Part shown: positions 1 to 5,052 of the stretch, one piece after another
Position numbering within the stretch: position 1 is the stretch's first letter
Layout: every line of letters begins with the position of its first letter
From: Clostridia bacterium
GTDB taxonomy: Bacteria > Bacillota_A > Clostridia > Christensenellales > Aristaeellaceae
Direction: 5' to 3'
DNA length: 5,052 bases
NCBI GenBank assembly: GCA_017481185.1
Contig: JAFUPO010000203.1
Location: 1-5,052 of the forward strand
Program-made: the position numbers and the translations under genes
Notes under the pieces: generated by a model
What the model saw: the letters and a program-made list of their open reading frames with translations, nothing else
Database searches by the model: none
Told to the model about the DNA's origin: nothing

Positions 1-102
1 ATTATGCAAGGGGCTTTTCCCCCTTCGGGAACCGGGGTCCAGGGGGTCACCCCCTGGTAGGGGGGCATTGCATATGCCCCCGTAACGTAACACCCGAAAG
101 CA
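1..102. repeat. Tandem hairpin repeat, unit 1 (may extend left)
   Basis: First of two adjacent copies of a roughly 100-bp non-coding unit. It starts ATTATGCAAGGGGC and ends with CACCCGAAAGCA. It contains at least three potential hairpins: AAGGGG/CCCCTT (8-13 with 20-25), an 8-bp stem with loop TCA (CCAGGGGG at 39-46 with CCCCCTGG at 50-57), and an 8-bp stem GGGGGCAT/ATGCCCCC (61-68 with 74-81). The first 57 bases match 103-159 with only three differences. No reading frame or ribosome binding site is apparent. It lies beyond the 3' end of addA. The unit begins exactly at the window edge, so its true left boundary and any further copies cannot be seen. It resembles a dispersed intergenic palindromic repeat, but I cannot name a family. 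Confidence 0.85.
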
Positions 103-202
103 ATTATGCAAGGGGCTTTTCCCCCTTCGGGAACTGGGGTCCAGGGGCTCAGCCCCTGGCGGGAACTGCCTCCAGGCGCAGCCTGGCACCCGGAAACAAT
201 TT
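103..202. repeat. Tandem hairpin repeat, unit 2
   Basis: Second copy, offset 102 bp from unit 1. Its first 57 bases differ from unit 1 at only three positions (135, 148, 152). The changes at 148 and 152 face each other in the CCAGGGGC/GCCCCTGG stem (141-148 with 152-159, loop TCA), so pairing is kept. The second half has diverged: the GGGGGCAT hairpin of unit 1 is replaced by a different short stem, CCAGGC/GCCTGG (172-177 with 181-186, loop GCA). The unit closes with CACCCGGAAACAATT, 13 of 15 matching the end of unit 1. Function is unknown. No run of T follows any of the stems, so they do not look like ordinary intrinsic terminators. Confidence 0.85.
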
Positions 203-271
203 CAAACGAGGTGATCGCTTCAATGGGAAAAGCGCCCAGGTTTTAGCCCCGGGTTTTCTTAGAAGGAGCGC

Positions 272-312
272 GAGGGAGACCTTTCCTTATTTTAAGAGGA
301 GAGGTCTCCCTC
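272..312 (-). terminator. Long inverted repeat over the addA stop codon, possible terminator
   Basis: GAGGGAGACCT (272-282) pairs perfectly with AGGTCTCCCTC (302-312). After one mismatch the pairing continues inward for four more base pairs (284-287 with 297-300). The loop contains the addA stop codon TAA (292-294 read on the minus strand), so the right arm is also the coding sequence for the last residues of AddA. On the minus strand the stem is followed by GCGCTCCTTCTAAG, which lacks a T-tract. It is therefore not a textbook intrinsic terminator and may act as a pause, a 3'-end stabiliser or a Rho-assisted end. On the plus strand only a weak TAGTTTT follows. Confidence 0.45.
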
Positions 313-3300
313 ATAGTTTTCCTCAACCTCTATCCTGTCCCCTCGGCGCAGGCCGTAGAGACAGGTTTCCTTCACAGGCCGGCGGGTAATGGCCTCCAGG
401 GCCTGGCGGTAGAGGCGCAATTGAGGGCCGTAGCGCTTCTTCAAAAGGGTCGGATCTTCATAATAATCGGTTTTGTAATCCAAGAGCACCCATTGCCCAT
501 CCTCCACAAAGCATAGGTCAATAACTCCCTGCACCAGCGTTTCAGGGGCCTGAGGCAGGCGGAAGTTGAAGGCCCACTCTCGGTGCATCTCTTGAGCGTT
601 GCGGGCCCGCTGGCCCAGATCGCTTTCAAGAAAGCGGCATAGCCAGTGAAGGGGGATGGCCTCCCGCTGCTCGGGGGTCAGATAGCACCGGCGGGCCATA
701 TCATCTGCCTGCTGGGCCACCCGGGCGTAAAGGGCCTTGCCGGAGGCATCCCCCAGAAGGCCATAGTCCAGGCCGGATAGGGCTTGGTGCACTGCCGTAC
801 CCCGGGCTGCGCCGGTGTCTGTTTCCTCTGGTTGGCTTAAAAAGCCAGGGAGCTCCGGCAGAGGGCTTAGGGTCAGGGGCGCTACCGTCCATTGGGGCAG
901 GGCCTTTTCCAAAGCGTCCTCCTCCGTGTTCTCCCAGGGGGTATGGCGGCACAGGGCGCTGACAGAGGTTTTCAGGGGCAGGGCCGGGGGCCGGGGCTGG
1001 CTGGCAGCCTCCAGCCGCTCAGCCGTTAGTTCATCCACAGGGGTTGTGAGCTGTTTTTGAAGGTCTGAAAGCAGGGTGTGGAAATCCTCATTATTTTCCA
1101 CAGGTATGTGGATAATATCCCCAGAAACCGTGATTTTCCAAGGGGCCGCGGCTTGTGGATAAGCTGTGGATTCTGTGGAAATACTTTCGTTTTCCCTTGG
1201 GAAGGGCTGAGTTTTCCACAAGGCTTGGCAAACCCAATCCAGCAGCGAAGGAGCTGCATAAAGGGCGTAAGGGCTTAAGGGCAATTGCCAGACCGGCTGG
1301 GGATACTTTTTGACCGTGCCCACCAGAATCAGCCGCTCCCGTGCCCGGGTCATGGCCACGTAAAGGAGGCGGGCCTTTTCCGCCTTCTCCTCCAAACGTT
1401 TGCGCAGGGCGATGGCTGTTTTAGCCAGGGTGGGTCGGGTGATGCGATCCCGAGGGTTTACATAATCCATGGCCAAGCCCAACTCCTTATGCATGAGCAG
1501 GCGGCTCTTTTGAGGCTGGTGCATGGCCTGGCCCAGGGAGGCCACAATGGTTACTGGAAACTCCAGGCCCTTGGATTTGTGAATGGTCATGAGCCTAACC
1601 AGATCTTCCCCCTCGCCTAAGAGCTTGGCGGTGGTGCGATCCTGAGCCGTGCGGAGGGCTTCCCCCTCCTTTAAAAAACCGGCCAGCCCCCCCTGCTGGG
1701 TGTGGGCATAATCATAGGCACGCTGGCACAAAAGGCGCAGATTGCCCTGGCGGTTTTCGCCTCCGGGGAGGGCCCCGGCTTGAAGATACATCCCCGTATC
1801 GGCAAGAACCCGCCAAATAAACTGATCCAACGGGAGATGATCTTTCACAAAGCGCCATTCTTCAAAAAGATCTCGGGCCTTGCGACATTTATCCCCTAAG
1901 GGGCCTTGGGCTTCACAAGCCTTGTGAAAGGCCCGGTAATAGGGCTGATCCCGCCGGGGGGCCAGCAGGCGAATCTTTGCCTGCTCCTCCCGGGTTAACT
2001 GAAAGCAGGGAAGGCTCAAAGCGGTCAGCAGAGGAAGATCCTGGCAGGGGTTATCCACCACCTTTAATGTTTCCATCAGGGTGTGAACCTCCGGCAGGTC
2101 AAAATACTCCTCATCCCCCTCCAGGTAAACGGGGATCCCCTGATCCTTAAGGGCCTGAGCCATTTCAGCCCCCACGCCCCGAATCTTGGGCAGCAGGATG
2201 GCGATGTCCTTTAAACGGCAGGGGCGCATTTGCCCGGTGTGCCGGTCGGGAATCTGAGTTTTTAAAGCGGCCAGCACCTGCTGGGCCACAGCCTGGTATT
2301 CAGCCCCCGGCTCCTCTCCTTTTTCTTTAAGGATCAGGTGCAGGCTCAGGCAGTTATCCCCTTGATCCTCCCGGCCAGGCACCAAGCGGGCATCTGCATC
2401 ATAGGCTATTTCCGTAATCTCACGCTGCATTACATGGTCGAACACATGGTTGACCCCATGGAGCACCTGGGCCTGGGAGCGGAAATTTTTTTGCAGCACC
2501 AGTTTGCGCTTTTGCGCTGTTTCTTCCTTAGAAAAGGTCTCCTGCTTGGTGAGAAACAGGGTGGGATCCGCCAGGCGGAAGCGGTAGATGGACTGCTTCA
2601 CATCCCCCACCATAAAAAGCAGATTGTTTTCGCCATGAAGCCGCTGGATAATGGCCTCCTGGATTTGTGACACATCCTGATACTCATCCACAAAAATATG
2701 ATCGTAGCTTTCAGACAGGATGGCCCGCAGGCTTTCGTTTGAAAGAATTTTGAGGGTCAGATGCTCCAGGTCGTCAAAGTCCATAACCCCCAAATCCTCC
2801 TTGGCCTTGATAAAGAGGGTATGGAGCGTTTTTACCCCAAGGGCCAGCCCCCTGAGGGCCGGCGCCATGGCCTGCATATCCTCCCCTGCGGCTTGAAGAG
2901 AAAGGGGGGTCTGCTTGAATACCTCGGCGGCAATCTTTTTCAGGCTTTCCCGCAGGGCCTTATAGTTTTCTACCCATTGGGCCTGATCGCTTTGCAGGCC
3001 CCGGCTGATGGGAGCCCGCTGCCACTTGAGCCGGTCCAGGGCCTGGCGCAAGGCCTCCAGGCCCTCCCCTGAGGCCTTAAGCAGTTCCCGGGCGTTGAGA
3101 TCATCCTCCAGCCAGAGGGGTTCATAGGCTTTTACCGCCTCGGGCCGGGCCAATAGGGCCTTCATTTCTTTCAAAAGCGGTTCCATGCCCTGAAGCTGCA
3201 AGGACAGGTCCTGCAAAAGCGTTGTTGCCCAGGGATGGTTCGCCAAATCCTCATCGAAGGTCAGCTTTTCCTCCAGCCAGCCCCAGGGATCCTCCAAGGA

Positions 3301-3819
3301 CATAAGGAACGTATAAAGCTCTTTCAGCATGGAAAGAATAGCATCCTGCTCAAAGCACAGGGCCAAGCTGTCGAAATCCTCATTTTCAGCCTCAAAGGCC
3401 TCCACAAGAGCCGCCTGAGCTGCCTCGTCAAAAAGCCGGTCCTTTAAATTAGGATCGCACAGCCGGGTCTGGGGATCCAGCCCCACAGCCTGAAAATGCT
3501 CCCTAAGCACCTTCTGGCAAAAGCCGTGGATGGTGGAAATCTGGCAGTTTTCCATTCGGGAAAGCTGCCGATGCATGGTCTCATCCCCCTCGTCAGCCCC
3601 CTGGGCCAGGCGGGCGGCGATGCGCTCCCGCATTTCGCCGGCGGCAGCCCGGGTAAAGGTAACGATGAGCATCCGGTCGATCTGAGCGCCCTTCTTGGCC
3701 AGTTGCACGATGCGCTCCACCAGCACGGCGGTTTTGCCGGAACCTGCGGCGGCGGAAACCAGCAGGTCCGGGTTTCGGGCGTCCATGGCCGCTTGCTGAT
3801 CATCGGTCCAACGGGGCAT
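292..3819 (-). CDS. addA: AddA, ATP-dependent helicase-nuclease subunit A of AddAB
   Basis: This 1175-residue protein is a UvrD/Rep-like superfamily 1A helicase fused to a RecB-family nuclease, close to the usual AddA length of about 1200. AddA pairs with AddB in the cytoplasm to resect double-strand breaks for RecA-dependent repair. Visible motifs: Q-motif WTDDQQ (4-9), Walker A AAAGSGKT (23-30), motif Ia LIVTFTRAAAGEMRERI (51-67), Ic ISTIHGF (94-100), Walker B FVDEYQD (376-382), III MVGDVKQSIYRFR (403-415), IV LQKNFRSQ (442-449), V LMTIHKSKGLEFP (743-755) and VI LLYVAMTRARERL (818-830). Nuclease residues include GTAVH (1007-1011), GVIDL (1098-1102), DYKTD (1114-1118) and QLRLY (1133-1137), so the active site looks intact. 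The ATG start is supported by GGAGG seven bases upstream. AddB is normally encoded next to addA, but the gene upstream here is divergent glgP. The linker at about residues 867-930 is coded by DNA rich in DnaA-box-like sequences. Confidence 0.98.
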   Translation of the reverse strand: MPRWTDDQQAAMDARNPDLLVSAAAGSGKTAVLVERIVQLAKKGAQIDRMLIVTFTRAAAGEMRERIAARLAQGADEGDETMHRQLSRMENCQISTIHGFCQKVLREHFQAVGLDPQTRLCDPNLKDRLFDEAAQAALVEAFEAENEDFDSLALCFEQDAILSMLKELYTFLMSLEDPWGWLEEKLTFDEDLANHPWATTLLQDLSLQLQGMEPLLKEMKALLARPEAVKAYEPLWLEDDLNARELLKASGEGLEALRQALDRLKWQRAPISRGLQSDQAQWVENYKALRESLKKIAAEVFKQTPLSLQAAGEDMQAMAPALRGLALGVKTLHTLFIKAKEDLGVMDFDDLEHLTLKILSNESLRAILSESYDHIFVDEYQDVSQIQEAIIQRLHGENNLLFMVGDVKQSIYRFRLADPTLFLTKQETFSKEETAQKRKLVLQKNFRSQAQVLHGVNHVFDHVMQREITEIAYDADARLVPGREDQGDNCLSLHLILKEKGEEPGAEYQAVAQQVLAALKTQIPDRHTGQMRPCRLKDIAILLPKIRGVGAEMAQALKDQGIPVYLEGDEEYFDLPEVHTLMETLKVVDNPCQDLPLLTALSLPCFQLTREEQAKIRLLAPRRDQPYYRAFHKACEAQGPLGDKCRKARDLFEEWRFVKDHLPLDQFIWRVLADTGMYLQAGALPGGENRQGNLRLLCQRAYDYAHTQQGGLAGFLKEGEALRTAQDRTTAKLLGEGEDLVRLMTIHKSKGLEFPVTIVASLGQAMHQPQKSRLLMHKELGLAMDYVNPRDRITRPTLAKTAIALRKRLEEKAEKARLLYVAMTRARERLILVGTVKKYPQPVWQLPLSPYALYAAPSLLDWVCQALWKTQPFPRENESISTESTAYPQAAAPWKITVSGDIIHIPVENNEDFHTLLSDLQKQLTTPVDELTAERLEAASQPRPPALPLKTSVSALCRHTPWENTEEDALEKALPQWTVAPLTLSPLPELPGFLSQPEETDTGAARGTAVHQALSGLDYGLLGDASGKALYARVAQQADDMARRCYLTPEQREAIPLHWLCRFLESDLGQRARNAQEMHREWAFNFRLPQAPETLVQGVIDLCFVEDGQWVLLDYKTDYYEDPTLLKKRYGPQLRLYRQALEAITRRPVKETCLYGLRRGDRIEVEENYEGDLSS
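1031..1220. promoter_or_regulatory. Intragenic cluster of DnaA-box-like 9-mers
   Basis: Eight matches to the DnaA box TTATCCACA (reverse TGTGGATAA) fall in 190 bp inside addA. Perfect on the minus strand: 1107-1115 and 1154-1162. Eight of nine on the plus strand: TCATCCACA 1031-1039, TTTTCCACA 1094-1102 and TTTTCCACA 1212-1220. Seven of nine on the minus strand: 1077-1085, 1165-1173 and 1174-1182. The 1094 and 1107 boxes form a convergent pair with a 4-base spacer. The boxes are read in all three codon phases of addA, so shared amino acids do not explain them. Clusters of such boxes mark oriC, or DnaA-titrating sites such as datA in E. coli and the DnaA-box clusters of B. subtilis. Which role, if any, applies here is inference. 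I see no long AT-rich unwinding tract beside the cluster. Confidence 0.65.
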
Positions 3820-3826
3820 CAGGATC

Positions 3827-3833
3827 CCTCCTT
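3827..3833 (-). promoter_or_regulatory. Ribosome binding site of addA
   Basis: Read on the minus strand this is AAGGAGG, with further A's upstream, ending seven bases before the ATG (3819-3817). This strong Shine-Dalgarno match fixes the addA start at the ATG that gives the typical AddA N-terminus (WTDDQQ followed by the Walker A loop). Confidence 0.93.
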
Positions 3834-3845
3834 TTTGTTGCCTCT

Positions 3846-3874
3846 ATTGTACACGTTTCACAGGCGAAAGTAAA
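3846..3874 (-). promoter_or_regulatory. addA promoter (SigA-type -35/-10)
   Basis: On the minus strand, TTTACT (3874-3869) and TACAAT (3851-3846) are separated by exactly 17 bases. TACAAT matches the -10 consensus at five of six positions and TTTACT matches the -35 at four of six. Transcription would start near 3839-3840, leaving a leader of about 20 bases that contains the Shine-Dalgarno. The -35 hexamer directly touches the parS site at 3875-3890. The spacer contains a further parS-like half site, GTGAAAC on the minus strand (3861-3855). ParB loading could therefore influence this promoter, which is inference. Confidence 0.75.
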
Positions 3875-3890
3875 TGTTTCACGTGGAACA
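3875..3890. promoter_or_regulatory. parS site 1 (ParB/Spo0J-binding centromere)
   Basis: TGTTTCACGTGGAACA on the plus strand reads TGTTCCACGTGAAACA on the minus strand. This is a full 16-of-16 match to the Bacillus-type parS consensus TGTTNCACGTGAAACA. parS is the nucleation site where ParB (Spo0J) loads as a CTP-dependent clamp, and where SMC condensin is recruited, for chromosome origin segregation. Sites of this type are concentrated around oriC in Firmicutes. This one lies immediately upstream of the -35 box of addA. Confidence 0.9.
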
Positions 3891-3924
3891 GGGCGGCCCT
3901 TGGCCCGTGAAAAGCTGAGCGGTT

Positions 3925-3946
3925 AAAATAAAATACTTTTTATTTT
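3925..3946. repeat. AT-only inverted repeat between the parS sites
   Basis: AAAATAAAA (3925-3933) is the reverse complement of TTTTATTTT (3938-3946), with a 4-base loop TACT. The right arm runs directly into parS site 2. It is nearly pure A/T in an otherwise GC-rich window, so it could be an easily melted or bent segment. No T-rich terminator role is evident, because neither flanking gene ends here. Confidence 0.55.
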
Positions 3947-3961
3947 GTTTCACGTGAAACA
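3946..3961. promoter_or_regulatory. parS site 2 (perfect palindrome)
   Basis: TGTTTCACGTGAAACA is a perfect 16-bp palindrome and fits the parS consensus TGTTNCACGTGAAACA at every position. It sits 71 bp, centre to centre, from parS site 1, close to seven helical turns. Both sites lie in the divergent addA-glgP intergenic region. It could nucleate ParB together with site 1. It lies about 60 bp upstream of the predicted glgP -35 box. Confidence 0.92.
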
Positions 3962-4001
3962 AGATGCACATATTTTTCCTGTTTTTGTTGTTCTAACACA
4001 T

Positions 4002-4040
4002 ACAGAAACGCTGAAACCATTGAAATTATTGGCGTTTTGT
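4002..4040. repeat. Imperfect inverted repeat flanking the glgP -35 box
   Basis: ACAGAAACGC (4002-4011) can pair with GCGTTTTGT (4032-4040), giving nine base pairs with one bulged G at 4005. The 20-base interval between the arms contains the proposed -35 hexamer TTGAAA. The placement is what an operator might look like. The match is short and no known regulator site is recognised; it does not fit the CcpA cre consensus well. Confidence 0.3.
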
Positions 4041-4048
4041 GTTAAAGT
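4020..4048 (+). promoter_or_regulatory. glgP promoter (extended -10)
   Basis: TTGAAA (4020-4025) and TAAAGT (4043-4048) are separated by 17 bases. The -10 is preceded by TGT (4040-4042), giving an extended -10 element TGnTAAAGT that would compensate for a four-of-six hexamer. Transcription would start near 4054-4055, leaving a leader of about 40 bases. It is the best candidate in the AT-rich stretch before glgP, but other AT-rich pairings are possible. Confidence 0.6.
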
Positions 4049-4080
4049 CTACTTTGTGTCTTTATCTGAACCTTTAAATT

Positions 4081-4086
4081 AGGAGG
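4081..4086 (+). promoter_or_regulatory. Ribosome binding site of glgP
   Basis: AGGAGG is a full Shine-Dalgarno core, ending seven bases before the ATG at 4094. It fixes the start of the truncated glycogen phosphorylase reading frame. Confidence 0.95.
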
Positions 4087-4093
4087 CCAATTC

Positions 4094-5052
4094 ATGCCAA
4101 CCACGTCCTTTGATAAGGAATCCATCAAGCTTTCCATTCAGCAAAAGCTTCAGCGCTACAATGGGCGCACCATTGCTGAGGCCACCACTGAGCAGCTTTA
4201 TAAAGCCCTGGCGTCCACCGTTCGCGACCAGATCATGCAGAAATTCATGATTGCTCAGGAGGAGCGCAAGGAGACCCGGTCCAAGCGGCTGTACTACCTG
4301 TCTGTTGAGTTTCTCACCGGCCGCAGCCTCTACTGCAATATGCTCAATCTCTGCTCCACTCCCGCCTACAAGGCAGCCTTGGAGGAATTGGGCATCGATT
4401 TAAACAAGGTGCTCCGTGAGGAGCCGGAGCCCGGCTTGGGCAACGGCGGCTTGGGCCGCCTGGCCGCTTGCTTCCTGGATAGCCTTTCCTCCCTGGATCT
4501 GCCCACCATGGGCTGCACCATCCGCTATGAGTACGGCCTGTTCAAGCAAAAGCTGGTGGACGGCCAGCAGGTGGAGATCCCCGATAACTGGCTGGCCAAC
4601 GGCAACGTGTGGGAAATGCCCGCCATGGACGATGCCTGCGAGGTACACTTCGGCGGCTACGTTGAGGAGCGGGAAGAAAACGGCCGCATGGTCTTTGACC
4701 ACAAGGACTATTTTTCTGTAGAAGCCATCCCCTATGATGTGCCGGTGGTGGGCTATGACACCGCGACCGTGAACACCCTGCGGATGTGGTCCGCCCGGTC
4801 CCCCAAGCGGATTGACCTGGGTTCCTTCTCCCAGGGCGACTATATCCGCGCCTCTCAGGAGCGGGAGCTGGCGGAGGTTATCTCCAAGGTGCTCTATCCT
4901 GAGGATAAGCATTACGAGGGCAAGCTTCTGCGTCTGAAGCAGCACTACTTCTTCACCAGCGCCACCCTGCAGTACATCATCAAGGAATACAAGCAGATCC
5001 ACGGCGACGACCTGAGCCGTCTGCACGAGAAGGTCTGCATCCACATCAACGA
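4094..5052 (+). CDS. glgP: Glycogen/starch phosphorylase, N-terminal part (cut by window end)
   Basis: The frame is open from ATG 4094 to the window end (319 codons plus two bases). The family is usually about 800-840 residues, so roughly the first 40 percent is seen. Glycogen phosphorylase (glycosyltransferase family 35, PLP-dependent) releases glucose-1-phosphate from alpha-1,4-glucan ends in the cytoplasm. Family motifs in order: YYLSVEFLTGRSL (67-79), EPEPGLGNGGLGRLAACF (110-127, the glycine-rich loop), PTMGCTIRYEYGLF (137-150), PDNWL (163-167), PYDVPVVGY (213-221), NTLRMW (227-232), KVLYPEDKHYEGKLLRLKQ (265-283) and CIHIN (315-319), the start of the conserved HINDTHP. The PLP-binding lysine lies in the missing C-terminal half. 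The short N-terminus lacks the phosphorylatable extension of animal enzymes. The start is set by AGGAGG seven bases upstream. The gene is divergent from addA. Other glg genes may follow outside the window. Confidence 0.97.
   Translation, partial: MPTTSFDKESIKLSIQQKLQRYNGRTIAEATTEQLYKALASTVRDQIMQKFMIAQEERKETRSKRLYYLSVEFLTGRSLYCNMLNLCSTPAYKAALEELGIDLNKVLREEPEPGLGNGGLGRLAACFLDSLSSLDLPTMGCTIRYEYGLFKQKLVDGQQVEIPDNWLANGNVWEMPAMDDACEVHFGGYVEEREENGRMVFDHKDYFSVEAIPYDVPVVGYDTATVNTLRMWSARSPKRIDLGSFSQGDYIRASQERELAEVISKVLYPEDKHYEGKLLRLKQHYFFTSATLQYIIKEYKQIHGDDLSRLHEKVCIHIN

Noticed and set aside
1..202. CRISPR array
   Set aside because: There are only two units of about 100 bp with near-identical 57-base starts, and no short repeat with regular unique spacers.
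223..246. A 7-codon frame MGKAPRF with a good GAGGTGAT upstream (208-215), followed by a weak CCCAGG/CCCGGG hairpin and TTTTCTT, resembling a leader-peptide attenuator
   Set aside because: It points into the antisense side of the addA 3' end with no plus-strand gene after it. The hairpin has only five pairs and a mismatch. Coincidence is more likely.
2684..2692. Isolated DnaA-box-like TCATCCACA (and TTATCCACC at 2051-2059)
   Set aside because: Each is a single near match with no neighbours. The one at 2684 lies in codons for the conserved Walker B VDEYQD, so protein constraint explains it.
3444..3803. 119-codon minus-strand frame overlapping the start of addA
   Set aside because: It is an alternate-frame shadow of the Walker A region of addA, tryptophan- and proline-rich, with no family signature.
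3847..3862. Possible third parS site overlapping the addA -10 region
   Set aside because: Only about 10 of 16 positions match and the palindrome is broken. At most it is a half site.
4001..4020. Possible CcpA cre site upstream of glgP, around AGAAACGCTGAAACC
   Set aside because: The central ACGC fits, but the flanking TG and CA halves and the right-hand symmetry are missing.
4400..5044. 214-codon open frame on the minus strand
   Set aside because: It lies fully antisense to the clearly conserved glycogen phosphorylase frame. It has no ribosome binding site, and its valine/leucine/glycine-rich sequence is typical of a shadow of GC-rich codons.

Overview
The window fits a low-to-moderate GC Firmicute, probably a gut-type Clostridium relative (Oscillospiraceae/Ruminococcaceae-like). 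This placement is inferred from the AddA-type helicase-nuclease, strong AGGAGG ribosome binding sites, SigA-like promoters and Bacillus-type parS sites. No species can be named from the sequence alone.

Layout, left to right. Positions 1-202 hold two tandem, hairpin-rich, non-coding repeat units of about 100 bp. The first begins at the window edge, so the array may continue outside. Positions 203-291 hold no convincing gene and lead into a long inverted repeat (272-312) that overlaps the stop codon of the leftward gene. Positions 292-3819 (minus strand) encode a full-length AddA, the helicase-nuclease subunit of the AddAB double-strand-break repair enzyme, with all helicase motifs and an intact C-terminal nuclease centre. 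Positions 3820-4093 are a compact divergent intergenic region. It carries the addA promoter, two 16-bp parS centromere sites, an AT-rich stretch and the promoter and ribosome binding site of the rightward gene. Positions 4094-5052 (plus strand) encode the first 319 residues of a glycogen phosphorylase, cut by the window end.

The most notable content is not genic. (1) Two near-perfect ParB-binding parS sites lie 71 bp apart, centre to centre, and one abuts the -35 box of addA. (2) A dense cluster of about eight DnaA-box-like 9-mers (1031-1220), two of them perfect TTATCCACA, lies inside the addA reading frame, in the poorly conserved linker between helicase and nuclease domains. The boxes are read in all three codon phases and on both strands, so the protein sequence does not explain them. 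Together these suggest that the window lies in the origin-proximal domain of the chromosome, or carries a DnaA-titrating or replication-control element. (3) The left-end repeat shows a paired base change that preserves its hairpin.

The two genes do not share a pathway (DNA repair and glycogen breakdown). They are divergent neighbours around a shared regulatory and segregation region. No addB is seen beside addA in this window.
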